Of a stretch of DNA of 64,000 nucleotides, positions 10,985-21,280 are shown piece after piece. The stretch covers positions 55,118,905 through 55,182,904 of the forward strand of contig CM023540.1 in NCBI GenBank assembly GCA_013350335.1, in the 5' to 3' direction. The notes beneath the pieces are model-generated. The model saw nothing but the letters and a program-made list of their open reading frames with translations, ran no database searches and was not told where the DNA came from. Positions within the stretch are counted from its first letter, which is position 1; each line of letters starts with the position of its first letter. Position numbers and translations under genes: made by a program. This stretch comes from Chimonanthus salicifolius (taxonomy: Eukaryota; Streptophyta; Magnoliopsida; Laurales; Calycanthaceae).

Positions 10985-11090
10985 ACTTAGCTCGTGTCGT
11001 GACGTCACCCGCTCTCTTCCGGTGTTGTTATATTATTATTTTTTTAAAAAAAATTAGACTCTGATTTCTCGGAGAGGGCGGGGCGTTACA

Positions 11091-11104
11091 GTTGGTATTA
11101 GAAC
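11091..11104 (+). other. Primer-binding site, initiator-Met tRNA type
   Basis: GTTGGTATTAGAAC immediately follows the 5' LTR. It differs from the usual TGGTATCAGAGC site by two bases, as expected for an ageing or diverged copy. Confidence 0.7.
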
Positions 11105-11537
11105 GAAACGGGAAGTTAAATCATCGAAGTAAGGTTAAGACGGTTTCATATCTCACTGACAGATAAGAATCCCAACTGACCGACTGTTCGGAGTCCGCTG
11201 ACTGGGGGCCGGATTAATTTACTTCGAGTGACTCAGACTGAACAATCAATCTGAGAACGATAATGAAAGATAGCAAAGTAAAGCACAATCATCATAAGTG
11301 GACATATCAAACATAGCAAAGTAGGATGCATCTCCCCTGATATCCCCACATTGAGAAACAAACAACAGGAATTTAGAAATTTCCCCAGAAACAAAAGAAA
11401 ACAAAGTGTGAAGATTTGGCAATTTCCCCAAATAAAGCACATGAGATTATACATAAAAAAATTTCCCAAAACCAAGGTTGGTTCTTTATTAGAACGGTTG
11501 TTGTTGATTTATATGTTTTATATGTTATGGCACAGAT

Positions 11538-11999
11538 ATGTCAAGCAACGTGGAATATACAGAGTTGTGGGATAAAGGGACACTTAGCAGTCCAATAGAT
11601 TTGGTGTCGGCTTCCAACAACACCAGCATGGAAGTCAACATGGACTTTCAGGAGGGACGTCCCGAGGAAATTGAGGAGGATATAGAACCTTTTCCGGAGG
11701 ATCCTATGGAAGATGTTCCTTTGATAATGGAATCAAATGGGGAGATAGAGCCTGATGTTATGTGTGAGTTGTGTAACCAGGATGGGCACAGCTGCACTTA
11801 TTGTCCCCACCCTTTGGAAGTGGTTTGCCCTGCTTGTGGACTACATGGGCACGGAGAGGCTAGGACTAATTGTCCTTATATTGGAGGAAGAGGGGTAATA
11901 CCCTGCTTGACATGTGGAGTATTGGGGAACATGTCAATGATGTGTCCTGATAAGCACTTCAAGTTTGCTGATGATGCAGGGTCTTCTACGGAAGACTAG
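11538..11999 (+). CDS. Triple zinc-knuckle protein of the LARD-like element
   Basis: An uninterrupted 153-codon frame starts ATGTCAAGC and ends TAG; it is the only convincing ORF of the 2.3-kb internal region. Residues 30-75 are strongly acidic (runs such as EEIEEDIEPF), with no basic region. Three cysteine clusters follow. CELCNQDGHSCTYC is a classic CX2CX4HX4C knuckle. CPACGLHGHGEARTNC is CX2CX4HX6C. CLTCGVLGNMSMMC has Asn in place of the His. Zinc knuckles of this kind bind RNA in Gag nucleocapsids and in cellular CCHC proteins. There is no capsid-like domain, so this is not an ordinary gag. It could be a reduced nucleocapsid that helps package the element RNA, or a captured host CCHC gene. 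Start choice: first ATG of the frame after the leader; alternatives upstream are out of frame. Confidence 0.6.
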   Translation: MSSNVEYTELWDKGTLSSPIDLVSASNNTSMEVNMDFQEGRPEEIEEDIEPFPEDPMEDVPLIMESNGEIEPDVMCELCNQDGHSCTYCPHPLEVVCPACGLHGHGEARTNCPYIGGRGVIPCLTCGVLGNMSMMCPDKHFKFADDAGSSTED

Positions 12000-13372
12000 G
12001 TTAAGAGGTAGAAAGAAAGGTTAGGGAAACGAAAATATTTTGTAAGGGTGCATTTTGTTATTCTAAGGGTTTGTTTTATCCTATCAACCCTTGTACAAAG
12101 ATGAATTATGAATATATATAAAGTTTGCCATTTTATGATTCATGAGGATTTTTGGCACTGAAATGTAGGTGACGAGGTCACTTGATTACATTGAGACGTG
12201 GTATGGGTGCGTCCCTCACGTGATGTTGATGATTGAGATGTGGTATGGGTGCATCCCTCACATGGTATTGATGAGATAAGAATATAGACTTCATGAGTAT
12301 GGCTTAGAGTAGCTATGAGACTGTGGGAACCGTGATACGAAATACGGAGACTTGGTCCCGTAGGACTACTGTTGAGGAGTGGGTCCCTCGCATGCTACGC
12401 GCTGGAGGGTGCTCTCACGGCTATTTAGCACACTAGATGTGCGGGAATGCGCAGAGCTAGGTACTATTTTACCCTGTGGGGGTGGTACTCGTCTCATCAG
12501 ACGCCGATCGACCGCCTTAGAGCTTGACTGAATCACCTATGAGGTGAAGGGATGCAGGGCACAGTAGATCGGATCATGTTGGACGTGGGTCTTCTGCTTG
12601 GTAAGTCATGAGCTCTAAGTCTTGCTAAGGGGTCGAGGTATATTTGTGACTTGATATGGTTGCCACAGTCTTATAGTGATTCATTTGAATATTGTTCCTA
12701 AGGATATTAATCATGGATAGATGATACTCATGGACAGAGTGATACCAAGGATGGATTGTTTCCATGAATGGATTATACCCATGGGAGGGTTATATTCATG
12801 GGTGATTATTAAACAGGGATAGATGATATTTAATGAAAGAGAGATACCAGGGATGGATGAGAATAATCGTGGATGATTATTCCCATGATAGTTTGGATTG
12901 ATGCAGGGTATCGGTATCGTGGAAGTTGGAACAAAAGTTGTTAGTCACATGGTGACTTATGTGCAAAGAATGATGTGTTTAAATTTGGAAATGTACTTAG
13001 TGGAAAAGTTAAGAGACTAGTGAAACTTGAATGGGAAACTATGGGCGACTGCCGAGTTAGTCTAGCTAGCTGACTCTGTATTTAGCTGATGGAGTTCCAG
13101 GAGAGTGCAACTAGAAACCTAGTTAAAATGGAATCAGAAAAAGCTTTGAGCATAGGCTCGTGTTGACAGACTACCTCACACAGAGAGTAGATGAAAGAAC
13201 ATATTGAGCAGGTACGTATGGAAAATACTATGAGAGCAGGTAAAGTGAAACAGAGTAGATTGATCTATATGAGATCACAAATGGCTCACGAGGAAAAGAA
13301 ATAACATGAGAACAGCTCATCCTAAAGGGTTTATGTAGTTTACTTTGGGAACCCTACTTCGCTCGATTTTCG
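12000..13372 (+). other. Non-coding internal region of the LARD-like element with degenerate tandem repeats
   Basis: No protein domain is readable on either strand. There is a short tandem duplication at about 12187-12268, built on GTGGTATGGGTGC and CCCTCAC. A degenerate array of GGATGGAT/GATGATA-like units occupies about 12712-12895. Such filler is usual in large retrotransposon derivatives. Confidence 0.55.
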
Positions 13373-13401
13373 GGACGAAAATTTTAAAAAAAGGGTTATA
13401 T
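13373..13401 (+). other. Polypurine tract region before the 3' LTR
   Basis: The phrase GGGACGAAAATTTTAAAAAAAG precedes the LTR start, matching the position and composition of chromovirus polypurine tracts (compare GGGACGAATTTTATTTAAG before the LTR at 1005). Confidence 0.6.
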
Positions 13402-16400
13402 TTTAATACCCCAATTTCTCAATGAAATGGATAATTATGAAAATGCCCCTGGATTGGTAAATTTATTAATTATGATGTTAAATAAGAAAATAGTGGGGCC
13501 CATTGCTCAAATTAAGACCCTATGAGCACATTATAAATGTCAAATTTGATTGGATGGGTAATGTACATCAATTTGGGTCAATATGGGTAATTGGGTCAAA
13601 GGACCCAATTGGACCCAATGGGTCATAATGGACTTATTAGACCATTGGGTGAGCCCAAATTTAATGGGGTTAAGCTGAATTGCTTGGAAATCAAGTGGAG
13701 CAAATATGGGTAGGCTTGAGGTACATGGGAAAACCACATACAATTGGTTAAATCAGCCCATAAATGGGTCATGTTGTCAAAACGGGTCAAGGAGCTAAAT
13801 AGGGACCCAATGGGTCTGGTTGACCAAGATTGACCACGGCTGACCATGTGGACCCTCAAATGAGCTCAAGTGTGAGTTAATTCAGGCCGAGTTGGGACTG
13901 AATTGGATTGGGTTTTAATTAAGAAATGAGTTGACTCAAATGCATTAAATATGATGCATTAAGTATGTTGTGTTGGGTGAGTTGAGTTGGAATAAAAAAG
14001 GGGCCTTGAGTTTAAGTGAGTCAAGTGGTATATGAATGGTTTCTTCATCTTAAACACACACCACTCCACATGTTGGAGGGCAGCAAGAGAGAGGGGGGGG
14101 GGGGGGGGGGGGGGGGGTGAGGGGGTAAATTTTCATCTCAATGATGAAACCCCCACCTAGGTACTAATGAGGAACCATGGGGAGTTGGACGGCCACATTG
14201 TACTTGGACAAGGGTGCAACCGATTGGACTTGGAAGCTTGATGATTTCCAATCTTAGATGGAAATCCAAGGGTCACAACCGTTGGATGGGTTTCATCTCA
14301 AGGATGAACACCCCCCACCCCCCACCCCCCCCAAAGAGAATAAATGAAAGACATGATGGGGAGGGGAGTTACCAAGGGGGTTCCATCAAGGGTCACCACC
14401 TTTGGTTAACTCCCAACACTTAAGCACATCCATCATCTCTCTCTCTCCTTTGATCATTCTTTCACCTTCCAAAAGACAAAACCGTGGCTGCTGGTTCTCT
14501 CCCACAAATCACTCATTTGGCCGATCACACCACCAAGGTTAGTGGACTTAGAACAAAGAAGTTGCACCTCAAAGTGGTGATAGTTCACATCAAGGCTGAA
14601 ATTATGTTTTTCTCTCAATCAAAACCTCATTTGGTTGAATCACTTCAAGGGATTCCAGCAAGGTCAATTCGGCTAGAAGCTAAGGAAGAAGGAAGGAAAC
14701 AAGACGGAAGAAGGCAAAGAGCAAAGACAAGAAGAGAAGCTTGGAATTTGGTAAGCATTTCCATGGATTTTTGTTTAATAAGATGGGACAAATGGAACAT
14801 GTTTTGGGCCATGGGTATGGCCGAATGTATCAAGGTTTAAACCTTGGGTAATGGTGGTTTAAAAATGGTAAAATGGATCATTGGGTTCGGCCACCTTGGA
14901 TGGCCGATCCCCATGAAATTATTTGGTTAAGATTGATGGTTTTGGAGGCTAAAAACCATGCAAAAATTATGGAGAATTATATGTGTTTAAGATGCAAGAT
15001 AAAGGATTATGAATCAGGGATTTAAAGGTCATGATTTGGTCATGTATGGCCGAATTAATCATTGGTTTAAAAATTGTATGATGAGATTTAAAAGTTAGAA
15101 AATATGGGCCATAGTGTTCGGCCACCTTGGTTGGCCATGTGGATGGTTTTTGAGAGGTAAAAACCCGATAATATTATACTGATTATTACATGGTTAATGA
15201 GACATAAAATATGTTTAAGAGGACCAAGTCATGGACATAGGGTTCGGCCACTTTGGATGGCCGAACCCGATGAAAGTATTTGATGATTGGTAGGGCTTTG
15301 GAGAGTTAGAAATCATATCAATGGTGGAGAGGTTTACATGTTTTAAATAAGGCTAAGTATTTGACAAAAGGGGTTTAAATCATAGGCCATAAGGTTCGTC
15401 CAATGAGTATGGCGGAACCCGATGAAATCATATGATTATTGTACGGTGATTTTGATGGTTTTGAGAGATAAAAACCAGACAAGATTATGGTGTTTTTATG
15501 GTAATTAAATGAATATAAGTTTGCTGTTTTGGGTTGGCCATTGGATGGCTGAACCATGTGGTTAACATGGCTAAAGGGTAGAGTCCAATTGGTATACAAA
15601 TAATGGAATCATTGAGCAAAAGAACCATAAGGGTTCGGCCATGTGTATGGCCGAACCCCATGGACTGTTTTGATGAGAGGTTTGGATTAAAATTATGTTG
15701 GAAGCTAAGGTTTGTTTTATGCTTTTGTTCTAAGAAACACCTATGCTTAGTTATGGATCTAATATTAATTTGATCAACCATGATAATGATGGAAAGTAGG
15801 ACAAAAACTAGATTGGTGAGGTTCGGCCATGAAGTATGGCCGAACCCCACTAATGGTCATTGGTGACCCTAGTGTGTAGTTACTAATGTTGATGGATGGA
15901 CTTAGTGGTTAATTTATATGTATGTATGAATGATGTAAAGGACCAAACTAAGGTGGTTTGGAAATGGACCTTGGTGTTTAAGGAAAATTAAACAAAAGGT
16001 TAGCCTAAATGGCATAAAGGTAACTATTGATGAATTGATCAAAGATAGAATGATCATAGGATTGGATGTATGGACCCAAACCAAAGTGGTATGGTTCGGC
16101 CATGTTGTATGGCTAAACCCTACCAAGGTATGTTTATGGTATATGAGACCTAAACTTGATTAGAAATCAAGTAGATCAAGTATTTGACTTGCTGATTGTA
16201 TAACAAGGAAGCGGAAGTTGAACGGCGTGCAAGTCGTGAGCAAGTGACGCTTTAAGAAAGAACAAACACCGAAGCTAATCTTCGGCAGGTTTCCTACCTA
16301 CTTGTAACCACATTTACACCTGTTTTCATGATGGTTTTTATGAGACATTGTTACACTATTATTTATCATATTTTGAATGATGAGATTTATTTACATGTTG

Positions 16401-17388
16401 CATCTATTCATTGGCATCTCATGCATGAACATGGGATGATGATTATGGAACCCAGAGCCACACCCCGGTGATATGCTGTGATGCAACTATGAAATCTCCT
16501 TAGGCGATGCAGGTCCCGCCAGGAGTAGTATCATAATGATGATAATACATTGGTCTCCTTAGGCGATGTAGGTCCTGCCAGGAGAAATGTTATGATGATG
16601 AGAAATACATTGGTCTCCTTAGGCGATGCAGGTCCCGCCAGGAGAAATGTTTTGATGATGAGAAATACATTGGTCTCCTTAGGCGATGCAGGTCCCGCAA
16701 GGAGAAATGTTATTGCGATTTACCTTGACGGTGAGAGTCTGGACAAGTGAATGCTTTGTATATGCATGTTGGGAGGGACTCATTACATGTGCATATTTAC
16801 ATAGCATTGATTTACCTATTTTGATGACCATATATATTATGATATATGCATGTTTTTATATACTAACCATGTTGTAGCCCTAATCGGAAATCCTACTGGG
16901 CGTGTTTATCTAACGCCCTAATGCTATCCATAGAGGATAATGCAGGAAATGGAAAAGGGAAAGAGAAGGTCGCGGACCTGGAGGGGAGCCAAGCTTAAGC
17001 GCTTGATTGATGATTAGGATGTCTTTATTATTGTTTTATGAGTTACAATTTACGGACATGTAATAAATTGATACTTTGCTATGGGTTGTTTATGGTATTG
17101 ACAATGGATGTTTGGATTAAGCTATTTAATAAATGAGGCTTGTACTTGCTATCTATTCGATCTATTCCGTAGTTAGTCTAGTTTATTCCGCATAACTTGT
17201 TTAGTGCCATGTGTGGATTGTTGTCATGGGTTTAGTCCATGCACACATGGGTGGCTAGTTAAGGGTCGGACTTGGGAAGTCCGAACTTAGCTCGCGTCGT
17301 GGCGTCACCCGCTCTCTTCCGGTGTTGTTATATTATTATTTAAAAAAAAAATTAGACTCTGATTTCTCGGAGTGGGCGGGGCATTACA
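13402..17388 (+). repeat. 3' LTR of the LARD-like element
   Basis: Collinear with 7105-11090 and ending GGGCGGGGCATTACA. The first bases are mutated (TTTAATACCCC for TGTAACACCCC), so the TG terminus is lost. The G-run is 25 long (14093-14117). It keeps an intact splice-donor-like GTAAGC at 14751, where the 5' LTR reads TTAAGC. Palindromes are at 14883-14912, 15240-15269, 15631-15659, 15820-15848 and 16094-16121, plus decayed ones. The tandem array has four units (16495-16706). Confidence 0.9.
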
Positions 17389-18884
17389 TTACGAAGAGGC
17401 GTTAAATTACGAAGAGTCCTTGACCACAAGTGGTCGTTTTAGCCTGCCACCGAGGGGTCTGTGCATACCAAAGGTTAGCCTAAATGGCATAAAGGTAACT
17501 ATTGATGAATTGATCATAGATAGAATGATCATAGGATTGGATGTATGGACCCAAACCAAAGTGGTATGGTTCGGCCATGTTGTATGGCCGAACTCTACCA
17601 AGGTATTTTTATGGTATATGAGACCTAAACTTGATTAGAAATCAAGTAGATCAAGTATTTGACTTGCTGATTGTATAACAAGGAAGAGGAAGTTGAACGG
17701 CGTGCAAGTCGTGAGCAAGTAACGCTTTAAGAAAGAACAAACACCGAAGCTAATCTTCGATAGGTTTTCTACCTACTTGTAACCACATTTACACCTGTTT
17801 TCATGATGCTTTTTATGAGACATTGTTACATTATTATTTATCATATTTTAAATGATGAGATTTATTTACATGTTGCATCTATTCATTGGCATCTCATGCA
17901 TGAACATGGGATGATGATTATGGAACCCGGAGCCACACCCCGGTGATATGTTGTGATGCAACTGTGAAATCTCCTTAGGTGATGCAGGTCCCGCCAGGAG
18001 TAGTATCATGATGATGATAATACATTGGTCTCCTTAGGCGATGCAGGTCCCGCCAGGAGAAATGTTATGATGATGAGAAATACATCGGTCTCCTTAGGCG
18101 ATGCAGGTCCCGCCAGGCGAAATGTTATTGTGATTTACCTTGACGGTGAGAGTCTCGTCAAGTGATGGCTATGTATATGCATGTTGGGAGGGACTCATTA
18201 CATGTGCATATTTACATAGCATTGATTTACCTGTTTTGATGACCATATATATTATGATATATGCATGTTTTTATATACTAACCATGTCGTAGCCCTAATC
18301 GGAAATCCTACTGGGCGCGTTTATCTAACGCCCTAATTCTATCCATAGAGGATAATGCAGGAAATGGAAAAGGGAAAGAGAAGGTCGCGGACCTGGAGGG
18401 GAGCCAAGCTTAAGCGCTTGATTGATGATTAGGATGTCTTTGTTATTGTTTTATGAGTTACAATTTACGGACATGTAATAAGTTGATACTTTGCTATGGG
18501 TTGTTTATGGTATTGACAATGGATGTTTGGATTAAGCTATTTAATAAATGAGACTTGTACTTGCTATCTATTCGATCTATTCCATAGTTAGTCTAGTTTA
18601 TTCCGCATAACTTGTTTAGTGCCATGTGTGGATTGTTGTCATGGGTTTAGTCCATGCACACATGGGTGGCCAGTTAAGGGTCGGACTTGGGAAGTCCGAA
18701 CTTAGCTCGCGTCGTGACGTCACCCGCTCTCTTCCGGTGTTGTTATATTATTATTTAAAAAAAAAATTAGACTCTGATTTCTCGGAGTGGGCGGGGCGTT
18801 ACATTACGAAGAGGCAGTTAAATTACGAAGAGTCGTTGACCACAAGTGGTCGTTTTAGCCTGCCACCGAGGGGTTTGTGCATAC
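15996..18884 (+). repeat. 1.4-kb tandem duplication across the LTR/flank border
   Basis: Unit 1 (15996-17468) is the last 1.39 kb of the 3' LTR plus 80 bp of the flanking copia LTR. Unit 2 (17471-18884) repeats the same content, again ending in flank sequence with TTACG at 18804-18808. The copies differ by scattered bases, and unit 2 has three rather than four 60-bp repeats (17970-18119). The join at 17468/17471 links flank to LTR interior with only a few bases of possible homology. Confidence 0.9.
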
Positions 18885-19327
18885 GAGACTCTCGATTAAA
18901 GTCATACCCAGAATGACAATTCAATATTCCAGAACCTTTGTCAATCTGACCGACCAGTCCATGATCGCTATGGGTCGATACTGTCTCCACCTAGGGGTCA
19001 GTGAGAACGACTGGTCGAGCTGACAGTGAAATTAATTCATATTTCCAAATTCGCTTTCAATTCATTGTCAAGCTTCCTCTCTAGGATTTTTATGATTTTA
19101 CCATTTGTTCAACTGAGTCTAGGATTGGTCCTGCTAAGGTGTGGGTACCACCTAAAGTCATCTATGGCCAAAATATCTGTTTTGTAATTGCCATAACGAT
19201 GAGCTTCAATCCAGTGGGGCATGATCTTCATTTTTTATCACCTTGAGTCTTCAAGCTTCTAGCAAGTGTTTCTTCTCGAGTCATGGAATTGATAAACATA
19301 GGAACTCGGAAAGCCGGGGCAGTAACA
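18804..19327 (-). mobile_element. 3' LTR of SIRE-like copia element 1, part 2 (its 5' start)
   Basis: On the minus strand the LTR starts TGTTACTGCCCCGGCTTTCC at 19327 and runs down to the break at the 10.3-kb insertion. The CCGAGT box, TGGCCATAGATGACTTTAGG and the CTGACAATG segment match the LTRs at 52821 and 43336. The preceding tract AAAGAGGAGAT (plus 19328-19338, read on minus) serves as polypurine tract, so this is the 3' LTR. Confidence 0.8.
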
Positions 19328-20613
19328 ATCTCCTCTTTGTCAATTTCATGACGAAACCTAGAAGTTAACTCAATTACAAACCCACTTTTATTACATCACA
19401 TTTGAATACAAAATATTATAAGTATATATTCAAATGGAAACAACAAGACTATGATCTTCGCATGTTCTTGTTCAACTTGCTTGAAATGATGATTTCTTGT
19501 TTCAGTACATAAGCAAGAAACACTAGAAAATCATTAGTGGGGTTAGTCCAAAACATAAATATGCATCCATGGACTAAACTAGATTTGTATTCATACTCCC
19601 CCATACACCATGATTTCCTAGTAACCAACACTACCTATAGCTTATCTGAGCTAACAATGTTGAAAAGATTTTCTCCCCCAATATTCTTTAGCTTGATATC
19701 CCAAACACCAAGCATAGACATTCCTTTATGTCTATTGGCTTCTTCATATTCCTCCTCTTTATGGCTCTCTCTTTCTAGAGGCCCGAGCACTTAGGCTTCA
19801 CCAATTACTCCCCATAGTTGGTTTTGATGTCTTATTGCTTCTACTAATTTCTCCCCCATTTTGTCATACAATTGATAAAGGTTTAGTAGGTAGACATCGA
19901 TTGGATTTCAAACACTCCCCCACGCTTCTTGCAATTAGTGCTTTCATGAGTTTACTTCCAACTCATTTAATATTTCCATTGATCAATGCATGTTTCTCAT
20001 GCATTCAAGCATTGATCTCCCCCACAGTACAATGCAAATTGCCATTGCATTACTGTTTTCCATCTTCTTCCCCTTTAAGAGTTGTGCTGTCTTAAAGGTG
20101 TTCTCCTAATGGAGTCAAGCTAACTTACCTAGCTTCCCTTTTTGAAGTGTTCTCCCCCATTGTCCAAGATATCTTTTCTAGCTTCTTTGACTCATCTCCC
20201 CCGTAAAATTAGCTGCCTCTAAGTTTATTTTTCTTCAAACTTCCATTCATGTTCCTCCATAAACTGTCATGACCAGTGACAACAACTAATCAACACATAT
20301 TTTGTGCTTCCCTTAACTCCATTGATGTGCAATCATCATGTGCCAAATCCTCTCTCTCTAACATGTCAGTATGAAACCAACTCATCAGATCCTGCATGTT
20401 AGTCTATTGAATATAAATACCATGTTAAGCATAGAAGTGAGATATAAGACACATATTAATAAGCACACACATCAAACCATAGCAAACCATATCATGTCAT
20501 TGATAATCAAAGTGTTCATTCAATACATATGGTTTTGGAGGGGGCATCATGGATGCTTAGTACAAAATACAAAAAATATAATTTTTCAAAAACACATTAT
20601 GAAAAAAAATGTC
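19328..20613 (-). mobile_element. SIRE-like element 1: non-coding 3' spacer between ORF2 and LTR
   Basis: On the minus strand the region holds several GGGGGAG tracts (plus-strand CTCCCCC near 19600, 19850, 20010, 20150, 20200), a hallmark of the 3' spacer of SIRE-lineage copia elements. It is clearly related to 45281-46412, with shared phrases such as ACCAAACCATAGCA and TGTTAGTCTATT. No coding frame is convincing. Confidence 0.6.
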
Positions 20614-21280
20614 CTAAGCAGAGCCATCTGGAGGGGGTGATGCTGGGAAGGAAGGGGATTTTCATCGGGAGCTCTCTTTGAGTTTTTCCATGAAAGTGGT
20701 GAGGATTTGGATTCATTCATTCATGAAGGTTGCAAAGGCACCAATCTTTGTTTCCAACTTCCGACGTTTTTAAAGGAAGAAATAGAGTTGACTTATAAGA
20801 ACTTTGTCAGACTTGGGTTTTGTATCTTCCATTTGTTCTTTTCTTTTCTCCTCTTTTACTTTAATCCTCTTACTTTCAGCATGCCTTTCTTTTTCTTCAT
20901 CACTCGAGATCCCAGGAGAGGTTGTGACCTGAACTCATTTTCTTTTTCTTGCACTTTCTTTGACTGACACCCTAGAAGGAGATGTAGGTTCTCTAATGGT
21001 AATACCAATTTGCCTTCGAGGTATGGGTGGTGGTGAGTGCTTCTTGTGAGATCTCCTCGAGATGGCCTCGACTCAACGACCTATAGTATTCAGGAGAGTC
21101 GTAGATTCACCTTGATACCACTAAGACTTGGATTTCTTAAACAAGGTGGCATGATCATTCTCAGAATCAGAGGACACAATGATGAATGGGGACTTGTTCC
21201 TTGTCATTTTACACTATGTTTTTCTTTAATTCAGAAACAGCAAAACCATTGGAGGAGAGAAGAATGCACAGAGCTTACTC
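20614..21280 (-). pseudogene. Envelope-position ORF2 C-terminus of SIRE-like element 1
   Basis: Minus-strand frames encode a lysine/glutamate-rich stretch, then KLETKIGAFATFMNE, ILTTFMEKLKESS and a proline-rich end FPASPPPDGSA before a stop at 20614-20616. A coiled-coil-like segment followed by a Pro/Ser tail is how the extra ORF downstream of pol ends in SIRE-type elements, and the copy at 46413-47054 ends alike. In-frame stops near 20655 and 20700 break it. The function of this ORF is unknown; it lies where retroviruses carry env. The sequence is cut at 21280 by the plus-strand gypsy LTR. Confidence 0.45.

Larger units (their letters stand above)
7105..11090 (+). repeat. 5' LTR of the LARD-like element
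   Basis: Starts TGTAACACCCCAATTTCTC and ends GGGCGGGGCGTTACA. In order it holds a GGGTCA/ACCCAAT-rich segment (7250-7520), a run of 33 G (7771-7803), and a pyrimidine-rich leader-like segment (8110-8430). Then come eight GGTTCGGCCA palindromes (8561-9821), a four-unit 60-bp tandem array (10196-10406), a CTTGACG hairpin (10425-10448), and a 3' hairpin (10966-10984). The 121-codon frame at 8164-8529 lies in the leader and shows no family motif. Confidence 0.9.
7105..17388 (+). mobile_element. Complete non-autonomous LTR retrotransposon (LARD-like), 10.3 kb
   Basis: Two LTRs of about 3.99 kb flank a 2.3-kb internal region and are bordered by the 5-bp duplication TTACG (7100-7104 and 17389-17393). 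A primer-binding site follows the 5' LTR and a polypurine tract precedes the 3' LTR. There is no trace of protease, RT, RNase H or integrase, so it must be mobilised by a partner. A chromovirus with the same termini is the likely helper. The LTR pair looks very similar by eye, with a few indels: about 26 bp is missing near 15135 in the 3' copy, and about 28 bp near 13526 is absent from the 5' copy. It sits inside a minus-strand copia LTR. Confidence 0.9.

Noticed and set aside
17389..18884. A second LARD-type insertion next to the first
   Set aside because: The second piece lacks an LTR start and repeats the host flank, so a tandem duplication explains it better than a new insertion.
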